This document shows, piece by piece, positions 36,062 through 46,955 of a DNA stretch of 64,000 nt. A program made the translations under genes and the position numbers. The first letter of the stretch is position 1; each line of letters starts with the position of its first letter. A model generated the notes under the pieces. It ran no database searches. It had not been told where the DNA came from and saw nothing but the letters and a program-made list of their open reading frames with translations. This DNA is from Sporodiniella umbellata. Its lineage: Eukaryota; Mucoromycota; Mucoromycetes; Mucorales; Rhizopodaceae. The stretch covers positions 1 to 64,000 of the forward strand of contig JAIXMR010000079.1 of the NCBI GenBank assembly GCA_025677835.1. Reading direction: 5' to 3'.

Positions 36062-37495
36062 TTATAAAGACACTGTTTCACCTAATGAAGTCGTAATAAA
36101 TCTACTGTCGGCCGTAGGGGTCCAGAGTTCTGTCAGTAATTGGCGTGGCGATCGATAGTTTTCGTCCGATTGAGAAAAAGTCCCCCAATGGATGCCAATT
36201 GACAGGGAAGGACAGCCTAGATCTCTATGGGCATATACGGCCTCCATTGGATTCATATGGAGTGAATGGAACAGGCTGTGTGGCTCATAAGAACCGATAG
36301 GCAGTGTGGCTATACTAAATGGACCGTAGAGGTCATGGATGCTTTGAAATAGCTCTGAAACATAACCTGTAGCCCCACTATTTTTTTTTATTAAAATCAA
36401 AACGATCTTTCTTTGCACTTGAACTTACCAGAAAAATATCCTGTGTTTTTCTGACCGAATGACAAAACTGCACCAAAGAGATTTATCTTTGTTAAAGTAA
36501 GATCCACTCTCGTGCTGTTTGTATAGAGTTTAAAAGAACTAGTTTTTTTTTTTTAAAAAAAAAAAAGTACGTACCATCGCAGGTACACATGCAATATGAA
36601 TATCATGTCTAACTTTGTGATGTATCTCTTGCCACCAATCCAACTCTACGACATTATCCACACCTTTTTTTACAAACCAACTCCTCAGTCCTAGAGGTAT
36701 ATACCAAGTCACACTGTTGCCTAATACCGTGACAACCTCTTCATCTACAGCATACTGTCAATAATAGTAAACCGAACAAATATCCTTTGTTTACCTAAAT
36801 GGTCAAAACGGTGTTGTGAAACAAGCACAATGTCTACTTTCCCTCTCAAATCGTCTATCTCAAAGGGGCAAGGTCTTAGTCGTTTCTTGTGGTGTATCAC
36901 CGGGTCTGTTAAAATTATTAGGCCATCTAAACTGAAAAGGCAACTTGACTGTCTAAAAAGCCGCGCTTTATATGATCAGCCTTTTTTTTTATTGCAACAA
37001 TTTTTCCTTTCTTACCCTAACCAAGTAACTGAAGCTTTTTTTTCTTTCAATGTATCCAAATCGGGTTTGACAACAGGTAAACTCTTCAAATCCTGTTTCA
37101 TAAAAAGCGGGAGAGCAACAATTTAATAAGTATATAATGATATATTTCCCCACTACTTTTTTTTGTGTATGCATCTATACCTTTGTTGAATAGCTTTTTT
37201 TCCCAAACAGGAATAATAAAGTATTCCAAATAGAAACAGAAGGATTCCATTCTTTGAACGGATTCACAAATTGGTCGTCAATCTTTAAACTAGCAAGTTT
37301 GTCTTGTTTTCGCAGAAGGTGTCTACGTTTGTACATGGCCTGTTGGCGAATGGCTTCCTTCAGATCCTGTTTGTGGGCAGCATTCAAAGAGTAATAAAGT
37401 AGAGCTGAAGCGCTGACAGATACTATCAGTGTGGGAATAGTGTAAGGGTGATCGAAAGGAATAGGAAAGTTGACAAAGGAAGGTCTTTTGGTCAT
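36062..37495 (-). CDS. NAPE-PLD/FMP30-like metallo-beta-lactamase fold protein, metal ligands lost
   Basis: Six exons (37495-37181, 37092-37016, 36943-36795, 36744-36575, 36514-36429, 36377-36062) close without stop or frameshift to 370 aa. The family is N-acyl-phosphatidylethanolamine phospholipase D, mitochondrial FMP30 in yeast. Residues 20-40 form a membrane helix (TIPTLIVSVSASALLYYS). Family blocks: FVNPFKEWN, LPVVKPD, ASVTWLG, ILTDPVI, VTWYIPLGLRSWF, NVVELDWW, LPIGSYEPHSLFHSLHMNP and SIGIHWGTF. The metal site is altered. The HxHxDH motif (SHNHYDHL in the family) reads SQHRFDHL, so the first His is Gln and the second Arg. GDTGY reads GATGY, losing the bridging Asp. The GHAT stretch after WLG is shortened. 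Intact splicing with a broken active site suggests a pseudoenzyme rather than a decayed pseudogene. The block at 37175-37495 looks like a separate small gene but splices in phase to the rest. Confidence 0.82.
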
Positions 37496-38504
37496 GGTCT
37501 ATAAAAGTAAATATATATAAGAAAGAAAAGCAATAACAATTAAAAATAAAAACCCTTTTTCCCCACAACGTATATACACACACCACTCGCTGTGAATTTT
37601 TCTCAGTGTTTTTTTTTATTGTTTGATTACCTTATAATTATATTTATCTGCTTTTTTTTTTTTTGGGGTTCTAACAGCCAAGGTGATTAATTTTCATTTT
37701 TGGGGAGGAGAAACAAACGGTACCTTTTTTAATAAAAAAGAAATCAAATGGCAAAACAAAAACTTTGTAAACTCCAATCATGTCAACAGCGCAAAGCTTG
37801 CTCAAATATGATCATGACACGTGTCATTTTTCTGACTTGTAAGAGAGGGGAACTGTGCTTATAGTGTAGTATTTGGTACAAAAAGCTTGTACAACCAATG
37901 CAAAAAAACGACCTTTTAATAGGCTTGTAAAGGTTTTTTTTCTGTAATTTAGCGTTGTTTTCTGTTGAATTAAATGCATACAACCATTAGTGCTATAGGA
38001 TTTCCCTTTTCTTTCTTTAGCCTCATCGGAATAGAGATTATTGAAGAACGCGCTTTACAGCTTTAACGGTAATAGGTCTATATATAGTTTATAGCCGAGT
38101 AAGTAAAAGTAACCAGACTTCAAAAAACTGAATAAATAGTAGTTGCGTTTTTATGTCTCACAATAGCTTGAATTGTAGCCTATTATAATAATTGTTTAAA
38201 ATGTATCTCAAAGTCTAAAAAAAATAAAGCAAAAGTGTACCGCAACTACATAGTATTTCACGTATTCTTAAAAAAAAGATAATACCTGTAGAGCCTAACA
38301 AAAAATACTATCAACTAAGACTTGGTTTACATTAAAGCGCTCATAGTTAAATATTGTAGTGTTTGCAACGTTTCCATTAAAAAAAAAAAGGCAAATGTCA
38401 GCTAGGTTACTGAATGCCTACTTTTCAATTCAAAAAATATTTTGGGAAAACAGTACATACTCTATCTTTTTTCTTTTGTTCAATTTTCAATCTCATAAAA
38501 GAAA
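37496..38504. other. Intergenic region
   Basis: One kilobase between divergent genes: the NAPE-PLD-like start and the zinc-finger protein start. It is AT-rich with T and A runs and no supported coding segment. CACGTG at 37818 (ACACGTGTC) could be an E-box-type site, without further support. Confidence 0.45.
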
Positions 38505-39433
38505 ATGTCAACCATTTATAAACCAACAAAAAGACTGATCCACATCAATGATCCTTTCTTTCAAGACGGCAACATTCTATTAAGAGGATTTTGGCTAAGA
38601 AAAGAAGCTCAGACTAACAACGAGATACAGCTTATTCTACAAGAAACACAAAGTGCACTTTCAAAGTAAAGTATGAAGTAGAGAATCAGAAAAAAAAAAA
38701 AAAAGGTACTTACACGGCTATTTTTAGACAGATACCAATTCGATGTGAGCCTTGTAGAATTCAGTTACCAAACACAATGGCTTATGAAGAACATTATGAA
38801 GCAAAACATACACACGTCTGCTTGACGTGTAACAAAGTGTTTCCTGGCTCGCTTTGGTTAAAGTTGCACATTGACGAGATTCACAATACTATCTTTCTTA
38901 TTCGGAAAGAGCGAGGCGAAAAAATACATGCATGCTACGTAGAGAGTTGCTCAAAGTTTTTCTCAACTCCAAAGATGCGCCGCTTACATTTGATTCATAA
39001 ACATAAATACCCTACGCATTTCCCTTTTGATCTCGTCTTTACCGGTACTCTCAGTTTTCAACAATTAAAAAAAAGAGATCAAAACAACAAGAGAAGACTC
39101 AAAAAGTTGAAAGGAGATATTGATATGGACAGACTTCATATTTCAAAGAAAAATAACGTCAAAGACATTGAGATGGATTTATCGCATCACTCAGAGGAGA
39201 GTATAACAAAGGAAGTGGGCATGAATCGAAACCGCTATAAAGAAGGGAACATTGTAAATATGGACCAACCTCGCGATCCAGAAGAAAGTAAAACTCAAGA
39301 AGTGGAAATGAGTGAGCTGACGGACGCCTTTGAAAGGAAGCTGAAAATCCCAAAATCAATTTCTTTTGGAAAGCACGTTAACCGCTCTTTATTGTTATCA
39401 TCCAAAGAAAAAAAGAAAAAGCCCCAACAGTAA
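38505..39433 (+). CDS. C2H2 zinc-finger protein, ZNF511-like
   Basis: Two exons (38505-38665 and 38728-39433) join to 288 aa. The second exon starts KQIPIRCEPCRIQ, a degenerate first finger with YEEHYEAKH. Two further fingers follow: CLTCNKVFPGSLWLKLHIDEIH and CYVESCSKFFSTPKMRRLHLIHKH, then YPTHFPFDLVF. This finger spacing and the HKYP.HF.F end match the conserved ZNF511 family (nuclear). The C-terminal 130 residues are basic, Lys-rich and low complexity, ending in KEKKKKPQQ, and could act as a nuclear localisation signal. Molecular function of the family is poorly known. The gene converges on RFC4, with about 40 bases between stop codons. Confidence 0.82.
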
Positions 39434-39471
39434 GAGAAAAAAAAAGAAGCTGGTCTTTTTCCTAAAGATTT

Positions 39472-40775
39472 TTATGCAGCTTGTACGATAGCAGAAATTT
39501 GCATCAATAAATTCAATATTTGTAAATGCTCATCACCGCCTTGTATAAGACTAATATCAGTATTAGATAGTATTTGTGAAATGTGAGACTTTTGTAAAGT
39601 AGACAGGGTTTCGTCTTTTACAACAGCATCATGCAGTTGTACTAAGAGGTTTTCAGAAGAATAGCCATCTAGGACGATTCTCTCAGCAACGTTTTCAATA
39701 TCGTCGGTTTCTTGGCTCGACCAAGCTTCAATACATTGCTGAATGATTTCTTCTGGAATCCGGCCAGCCATTTCATATACCATAGCAGGTGTGATAGGTT
39801 GTGATTCGCCAACTAAAATAAATCCACTTTGTAAAAAGGTAATAGCCTTTCTTAAATCGCCTCCAGAGCTTTCAATCAAGGCCTTCATTGTATTGGGTCC
39901 AAGTTGGACGTTTTCCTCAGAGCTGATCATATCTAAGCGAGATTCTATTTTATCGATTGAAAGAGGTTTGTATCGAAACTTGGCGCAACGTGAAGTAATA
40001 GGCTCAATAATACTGATAATACAGCTTCAGTATATACATTGATTTAAAAACAAAATGCTCCTCTGCTATTTACCGGCTAACGTAATTGCAAACGATACAG
40101 AATCGTGTAGTAGAAGAGTAAGTTTCCATTGTTCGACGTAAAGCTGATTGGGCATCTTTTGTCATTGAATCGGCTTCATCCAAAATGATAATCTTGTAAG
40201 GTGGACAGGGAAATCCGCTAATATAAACCAAGCCCAAACAAAGTAGCTTTTTAGAAGAGGGAAGCAAAGGGATTTGGACGCATTGGTTGATGTACTCACC
40301 TCACTTTGTTTGTAAGTGTTGTTTTTGAAAAGTTCTTCACTTTTTCACGGACAACGCTAATACCTCTTTCGTCAGAAGCGTTTAATTCAAGCACTCTTGA
40401 CTTCATTAGCTGTGGTCCATAAAGCTCATTGGCTAGCGCCAAAATTGTAGACGTTTTACCCGTTCCTGGTGGGCCATAAAACAGCAAATGAGGAAGCTAT
40501 AGTAAATTCGAGTTAGCAAAAATCAAGACGTTTTTTGGTTGTACATTGTCAGATTGAAGTGCTTTCTTTAACACCAAGATAGTTTGCTCTTGAGAAGAAA
40601 TGTCATCGATTGTTTTAGGACGACTATTATGTTTGTGATCAGAATCTTTAATCTTTTGACTTCTTTATCTTTTTTACTATTTCTCAACCCAAGGTTGTAT
40701 GTGTCTAGCTGACGGTTTCTTTCCTCCTTTGGGTGTTGTAGCACTGCTCTTTGCTGCAAAAAAGTTTAGGCTCAT
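39472..40775 (-). CDS. RFC4: Replication factor C subunit RFC4 (yeast Rfc2)
   Basis: Small clamp-loader subunit; nuclear. It starts [20 protein letters not shown] and continues [14 protein letters not shown] across the first intron. Walker A is [38 protein letters not shown] follows, and Walker B is [15 protein letters not shown]. The Arg finger region is [20 protein letters not shown] with [18 protein letters not shown]. The tail [14 protein letters not shown] and the C-terminal collar fit the family. NASDERGI with the FPCPPYK insertion favours RFC4/Rfc2 over the other small subunits. About six exons, with GTAAAA and GTACAA donors that are weaker than average. It is the second RFC subunit here after RFC1, 17 kb away. 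Confidence 0.92.
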
Positions 40776-41021
40776 TTTCTGTTTCTTTTTTCTTTCTACT
40801 GAATTAAAAGACCCAAAAATAAAACGCGAAAATTTAAAATTATTTTTTTCAATTCCTCTTTTGTGCGGAGGTGTTGACAAATAGACATCTAAAATGACCG
40901 TAAATACATGTTTGGGTTCCTACAAAACATAGAGGTAAAGGCAGGGTGAAGATCAACAGAGAATATTTAAGATTTATTTATACACAATAACTGTATTGTC
41001 CAATGGCATACATGTCACATT

Positions 41022-42426
41022 TTACGAGCTTTGTTTAGTTTGTGCTAACCAAGTTTTAAATTTTTCGTCTTCCTCCCTTTGAGCTTTGGAAGGTGGATAC
41101 TTGGATGCACTTGGCAAAGGATTTTCGTCTTCGCTCTCTTCTTCATCCTCCTCCATATTCTCTTCGTCCTCCTCTTCCCACTTTTCATCACTCACTAAAA
41201 GAGATCAAAAAAGAAAAATTATCAGTCGCGTTCATATACTTAACATTAGTACAACATACAATCGTTATTCAAAGGAACCTCTGACCCCTTAGAAACCTTC
41301 ATATCCTTCATTAACTTGTTCAATTGCTTTTCACGATTCTTTTCTTCCTTAACCATCTATTACAAAGCTACAGTGTTAAGAAAGATACGATCAAAACCCA
41401 ATTATACAACTACCTTTTCTCGGATAAGCCTTTCAATCTCAGGCTTATACTCTGTTTCGTATTCTTGGGCTGCTTCTTCAACTGCACTAAAAAAATCGTC
41501 TATACCAGCGCCAGTGACAGCAGAGACACCTACAACCTTGAGATGATTGTAGAACTCATCAAGTACAAGACTCATGGAGGACATCAGACTGCTCATGTAA
41601 GTTGTGTCTTGTGCCAAAGCCATTTGAAACTTTTCAAAATCAGTCATCCATTCTACTGCAAACTCGTGTGAGACGACGTCAGTCTTATTAAACACAAGGA
41701 TAAAAGGTAGTTTAGTCTTATAGAGAATACTGCAGGCATACAGCATGTTACTCATGAATGTGGCAGGAGAGGTTGTGCGTGGAGTATCAATGATGTATGC
41801 TACCATTGTAGGATATGAGGCGGCTAACGTGTCAGTGATAATTGCGCCTGAAGCAGACCATGTAAAGATTTCAATTTGACCAGGTGTATCAACTAAAATA
41901 TGACTGCCGTTTTTTTTTTTAAAGAGAAAAGTAAATGACATAGTACAACTTAGTTTTAGATATGTGTAGCTACCTAACGCTGTCCGATCTCTTGCCAACT
42001 AAATCAAGCACTTGATCAAACTTCGTAGTAAACAAATTAAGACTGGTCAAGATACCGCCGTTGGGCCCAAGGTTGTATCTATTTTGAGTGAAAGATCAAA
42101 ATCTAGTGTTATTATATTGCAACCAAAATAATGAAAAATCTCAATTACTGTTTCATCACTTCTTTGTAGTTCACTGTATCACGTACATCGATGTTGGCAG
42201 TGAATGGAAGCGATCCTACGGCAGGATCGAGATTTAACACATAGGGTGGCGTTTTTTTCTCGTGAAGGTGAGCGTTGATTCTCTTTTAAAGAATTCTACT
42301 TAGCCAATTGTACGTTGAAAAAAGAAAGAAAGAGCATGAACTCACCTGCATAAAAGTCGTTTTTCCTGAGCCGGCCATACCGATACAAAGAATAACAGGT
42401 GGTTGTTTTTTATCCGAAGTAGACAT
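41022..42426 (-). CDS. NPA3: GPN-loop GTPase 1 (GPN1/NPA3)
   Basis: A GTPase needed for assembly and nuclear import of RNA polymerase II. The N-terminus has [14 protein letters not shown] as the G1 loop. Next come [20 protein letters not shown] and the family-defining GPN loop in [16 protein letters not shown]. The G3 motif is [18 protein letters not shown] and the G4 motif LVFNKTDVV. The C-terminal third ends in an acidic stretch ([19 protein letters not shown]) and a conserved tail ([11 protein letters not shown]). About seven exons; inner boundaries are approximate. The acidic tail distinguishes GPN1 from GPN2 and GPN3. Confidence 0.93.
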
Positions 42427-42749
42427 TATAGTTGTATGTAGTGTGTATATTTATATGTATGCAAGTTTCTATGCCGCAAGAATATAAAACAAAAATAAAA
42501 AAAAAAGAAATAATTGTTTGGATGCAATTTTTTTCTGTTGGGACGGCGAATTTTTCTCGGCAAGACTTTGTGCCAATATCTCCCACTAGTAAAGGCTCCT
42601 TTTTTAAGAAAAAGTAACCCGTAACTTTTTTTTTTGCTTATTCTAACTATCAAGCGGATAAAGCCTCGAAATTTGTATATCTCAGTGTGCAAAGGATATG
42701 TTAAAACGCAAAGAAAAGTCACGAGGCGTATAGTGATTTATTAAGATAT

Positions 42750-44232
42750 TTATTTGGAATAATTACTATAAGCCCTAATGCCTATAAATGCCACGAGAGC
42801 AATTGCAGTATATACCCATAAATTTTGAACACTTTTCTGTCTATTCATTTTCTGATAAGGACTTGACATATCTGAAGATTTTATATTGGTACTAGCAAGT
42901 TGGCCTGACTCTGAAATTTCTCTAATCTCATTGAACATAGCAATATTGAGCCTTATAGATTTGGCAGCCTCTTTGACGACCATTTCTAGACAAAGCAGTT
43001 ATATTTTTTTTCTTTACAAAATGAGTTTTTTTTTATTTTACCTTGTGTCTCTGCATTCAAGTTAGTACAATTTAGACGCTCACGATAAATGCCCTTAAAT
43101 TCTGCTTCATTTCCAAGATTGTTGAACTGATAAAAGTTTGAGCCCTCCGTAGAATCCCAAATAGTGGTGTTTACATCATACTTTAAGATATGCTTTTTTA
43201 AGCCCCTCAAAAACGTTGGCCCACCTACAGTTTTAGAATAATATATATTGGACAATATATTACCATTTAAATCACCTAAATATCTCGAGTAACTATGGGC
43301 TATTAAAAGGGCAGATTCTGTTTTTGAAGCTTTTTCCATAGCCGATACATAAGATTTGACGGTCGATATCATGTTTTTAGGGCTAATTAAATCTCCGACT
43401 TTGTCCTCACCATAAAAAAACGCCAGATCTATTTTTTTTTAAAAAAAGTTGGAAATTAAGTCAATCACGAGTAATTTAGTATATACCTTTTAGTATAGAC
43501 TCTCTTCGATTCAGCTCCTTTGGAAAATGAATCAAATTTACAGCGGGGTTTTTTTTATGTTTCTCAAGTAATGACTCCAGAGTACTAGAAAAAAAAAAAA
43601 GCGTGAGTGAGCAAGCTCAAGTGCAATAACGTACAACACTACTTGTAAATAAAATAGAGCGAGTTGAGATAAAGGCCATATTCATCAGTGCCAATATTTC
43701 CTCTTACAAACGATCTATTTGAAAGTCAAATATAAGCATTATTCTTGATTATACTTCAATCGTACTGCGTAAACGAGCTACTGGTAGCTAGTGTATGAAG
43801 CTCCTGTATTCCTGCATGCATGGCTACACCCAACTTAAGGCACTCTGTAGGTTTCTTTTTTTGATCGCTAAACTCAGATTTGACATTTTTGGGGGGCTGA
43901 AAACCTACTCTAAACAAGTTAATAATGTAACTTCAATACTATAGGAACAAAACCTTCTTGTTTTTGTTTGGTGTAACTTTCCATGTTGGTCCGCATTTCA
44001 ACGCTTTTTTCGTTGACGGAATCATTAAAAAACGGACAGTCTACTTACATCAGTGAACTAGTAAAGCAAAAAAGATCTCCTTTACCTTCTAGTGAAGTAT
44101 TCCTAATCGTCAATTTATAAATGTAAGCTATAGACAAGATATTGGCATTTAAAATGTAAGTTACAGGTGTAAAGAAGCATTTTGAACAGAAGTATCTGAT
44201 GTATGAGTGGTATTATTGTCTTGGTTTGTCAT
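42750..44232 (-). CDS. Heme oxygenase, tail-anchored
   Basis: Degrades heme to biliverdin, iron and CO. The catalytic core is recognisable: the proximal heme His region is KLGVAMHAGIQELHTLATSS. FPKELNRRESILKDLAFFYG follows, and the distal helix is LIAHSYSRYLGDLNGNIL, matching the family HAYTRYLGDLSGGQ with the key Gly-Asp pair kept. FYQFNNLGNEAEFKGIYRERLN is the next conserved block. The C-terminal end SVQNLWVYTAIALVAFIGIRAYSNYSK includes a single membrane helix, so it should be anchored in the ER facing the cytosol. The N-terminus has a hydrophilic extension of roughly 70 residues before the core. About eight exons, some tiny; start at 44232 (MTNQDNNTTHTS) is the best ATG but not proven. Confidence 0.86.
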
Positions 44233-45394
44233 TCAAGCTTTAAAATACTAGTAAAAAAAAAGACAAAAGGTAATTTTGGAAGCTATTTATATTCGAAAAA
44301 AGTAGAAATACTTAAAAGGCAACTATATAGTGTAGCAGAAAAAAGGCAGATAAATCTTTGAAGTACATAAAAAGCAAAGTTTTGATGAACATGACAGGAG
44401 CAGTTTACAGCTAAAACATGTAGTTTTGCCATACAAGTCTAGCTACAGTCTTTAATTCTATGATATAACATTGCACTTGTATCGCTTTTATATCGCACGT
44501 TATAAAAACGAAATAGTCGTACAGAGTTTGAGTTTATAGAATGAGCAACAAACCTTAGATTATGCATATTGTACGTGATCAAACAGTTAAACAATACTTA
44601 GCGAATGTGTCACTTTATCTTCTTTTAATCGCATGCTCTTATTCACCTGAATTATTTTGGGAGTTTGTAACAACAAAATAAAAAAATATTTTCTTATCTA
44701 TACTTTCAATATTTTTGTTTCTGAAGAGAGCATAGCCGGATTATTATTCCTTTTACAAATAGAGCGAATTTATGCTGAAGCGTGCTTCTGGTGATAGCGC
44801 ATAGAATCAGCTTAGAGTCAACATATACTTTCAATACTGAAAAAGTGTTTTCAAAATGGTTATTGTTTCTCACAGCTATGTAAGGTAGGTCCTTTATCAA
44901 AACATTTCTTTTAAAAGCCTAGTTCACAATTTTTTTAAAAAAAAAAAAGATTTTTGTGTCAACCAGTTTTAGAGCTACTAAATAAGAAGGCCTCGCGTGC
45001 TCCATCTATTCCATTAGGGAAAGACCGAAACACTGTAGCTTTTCATAGATGGTTTTTTATTACTTTGTTATTTAGTTACGAAGTATTCTCAGTAATCATT
45101 TTATTCATTTATTGTTGTGAAAAGACCCTTATAGCTGTGAATTTTATGTAGATATTCAATAATATAAAAATTTGAAGTGTCGTCTTTAAAACTGAAACAC
45201 AGTAAAATCTCAAAACATAATGATAAACGTACAAACGTTTCCAGTGGTATACATAAAAAAGCTGACAGAGATCACAACTAATATTAACGATAGTTATTCT
45301 CAGACTTTAAACAATAACGATGATTATTTTATTATTAATAGTAAAAAAGGTAATGAGTTTATAGTAGATGCATGTTAACAAAAAATTTAAAACA
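44233..45394. other. Intergenic region, start of the gene-poor half
   Basis: AT-rich, no supported coding sequence. Contains the heme oxygenase promoter and the left flank of the DIRS derivative. Frames at 44706-44900 (-) and 44954-45151 (+) show no domain. Confidence 0.5.
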
Positions 45395-45568
45395 TAATGT
45401 TATGTAGATACGGATTATATGAAGTATTGAAAGCATTACACGAGAGCAGAGGACCTTTGTTGTTATTATCATTCTTTTTATTGTTTTATCGAACTTTTAC
45501 TACATATAAATATATATAAACTGGAGCTTTTTGACTATAATATTGACTCCATCTTCTTTGTGAGAACA
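45395..45568. repeat. Left end and inverted terminal repeat of DIRS derivative
   Basis: 45395-45458 is the unique outer part and is repeated inverted at 45620-45683. 45455-45568 is the terminal repeat proper and is repeated inverted at 46240-46347. Confidence 0.8.
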
Positions 45569-45570
45569 TA

Positions 45571-45598
45571 ATAATAATAATAATAATAATAATAAAGG
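45571..45598. repeat. AAT trinucleotide repeat
   Basis: About nine consecutive ATA/AAT units inside the DIRS derivative, between the terminal repeat and the central region. Confidence 0.85.
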
Positions 45599-45619
45599 GA
45601 AGAGGAGGGCGGGAACAGC

Positions 45620-45709
45620 AAAGATCCTCTGCTCTCGTGTAATGTTTTCAATACTTCATATAATTCGTATCTACATAACATTACACTTCGAGCTGTCGGA
45701 TTTTTGTTG
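45620..45709. repeat. Internal complementary region (ICR) of DIRS derivative
   Basis: The first part is the inverse of the left element end and the second part the inverse of the right element end, overlapping at ACATTAC. This is the arrangement thought to template circle closure in DIRS replication. It overlaps the 3' end of the recombinase frame (KCNVM stop at 45671). Confidence 0.78.
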
Positions 45710-46105
45710 TGAATTTAGAGCAAGAACCTTCGTAAAATCAGTAGAAGTTGTAACAAAAATCCTGTAGAATTGTTCAAAAAGATTTTTTGAGGACCAATTT
45801 CCTTGTACTACGATATCGTCTACTGAAATTCCTGACTGAGCTGCTAGTGTAGCTCCCAATGCTCTAGCTTTTGGTAAAGGCATACTCGGTTATCTGGTCA
45901 TCTTCGTCATGATCAACTGTACGTGCTTTGATATCCTTTTTCGTCCCATCGCTTCTGAATACTTGTTGATTTTTCTAAATAGAGCGCTGGTCTTTATATC
46001 TGAAAAAATCGGGTGTGGTACCATAGCCTCTTCAAACATAGCTTCTGATGGTATAAAATCTGCATCTGGAGCTCGTAATACGACATTAGGATCATCGCTA
46101 ATCAT
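45671..46105 (-). pseudogene. Gag start fused to tyrosine recombinase C-terminus
   Basis: Two frames on the minus strand. The first (46105-45890) reads ISDDPNVVLRAPDADFIPSE and is gag-like, then passes into RISKHVQLIMTKM, the start of a recombinase C-terminal region. A stop follows. The second (45883-45671) reads KARALGATLAAQSGISVDDI, VVQGNWSSKNLFEQFYRI, with the Arg, the G-W-SS block and the catalytic-type Tyr of DIRS recombinases. The RT-RH part between gag and recombinase is absent, so this is an internal deletion joined in frame or nearly so. Not expected to be active. Confidence 0.75.
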
Positions 46106-46239
46106 AGGAGACTATTGAAGACGTTTCTCGAGTTGATCAATGCGTGCAAGTGAAGTATTAGCCCATACGGGAGGTTGTTCATCATTTGACATAATTGATC
46201 TACGGTTGTGTGAGTTCAAGAGCGTAGTAAATTTGTTCG

Positions 46240-46369
46240 AACAAAAAGAAGATGGAGTCAATATTATAACCAAAAAGTTTTAGTTTATATATATTTGTAT
46301 GTAGTAAAAGTTCGATAAAACAATAAAAAGAATGATAACAACAAAGATCCGACAGCTCGAAGTGTAATG
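46240..46369. repeat. Right end and inverted terminal repeat of DIRS derivative
   Basis: 46240-46347 is the inverse of 45455-45568; the terminal 46338-46369 is the inverse of 45678-45709 in the central region. Confidence 0.8.
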
Positions 46370-46955
46370 TGCTCTATTGCGTTACTATAGCAATTACAAA
46401 ATACGAATTTCATAAGGTTTTATTGAACTTTATCAGGCTTTTCTAAAAACTAAGCAAATCGCAATTTTTTTTTAGTGTTGCAAGAGTTTGACTAATAAAT
46501 ATTGCTTTTGATACAAAAATTGTTTGCGCTTAGGTTCTCTTTTGTTATAATAATAATTTACGTTTAAAGCTGAGATACTATAGCTATCTGTTATTTTTAT
46601 TTTAAAAAAAAACATATTATGTTTCTTCGCATAATTCGAGTTTATTTAAAGCCAACTAATCAGATTAGTGAGACTGTGTGTATGCGTATAAATATATTAT
46701 TATGGCATTTTGAACTATCAATATTCTAATCCTTGTAACCATGAATATAGAGGCATTTTTACATTTGTATTAGTCGGAAGAGTTGTTCAATTCTCACTGT
46801 AGACGGGACACAGTAGTCTCGAGAACTGCAATCATAATGTCTAAGGAACGACTTTTTTGTCGAATGTGGCCATCCAATGTACTGTCCAGAGAGTGTGTAA
46901 AATATAGTCGATTAGGGATATAAAGTGGATTTTAGGGGCTTCAGTGCTATTGTGG
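46370..46955. other. Intergenic region between the DIRS and LINE relics
   Basis: AT-rich, no supported gene. The 3' flank of the LINE relic probably lies in the right part. Confidence 0.4.

Larger units (their letters stand above)
45395..46369 (-). mobile_element. DIRS-like retrotransposon deletion derivative
   Basis: About 975 bases bounded by inverted repeats. The outer arms at 45455-45568 and 46240-46347 are about 110 bases long and nearly identical in inverse orientation. In the middle, 45620-45683 is the reverse complement of the outermost left end (45395-45458), and 45678-45709 is the reverse complement of the outermost right end (46338-46369). The centre therefore matches the joined left and right ends, the internal complementary region that defines DIRS elements. 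Coding remnants on the minus strand are a gag-like start (46190-46113, MSNDEQPPVWANTSLARID) and a second segment with a tyrosine recombinase end. Reverse transcriptase, RNase H and most gag are missing, so the copy is non-autonomous. Confidence 0.82.

Noticed and set aside
37175..37495. A separate 106-aa small membrane protein gene
   Set aside because: Its last codon ends at a GTATAG donor and joins in phase to GATTTGAAGAG at 37092, completing the N-terminus of the NAPE-PLD-like protein (FVNPFKEWN then LPVVKPD).
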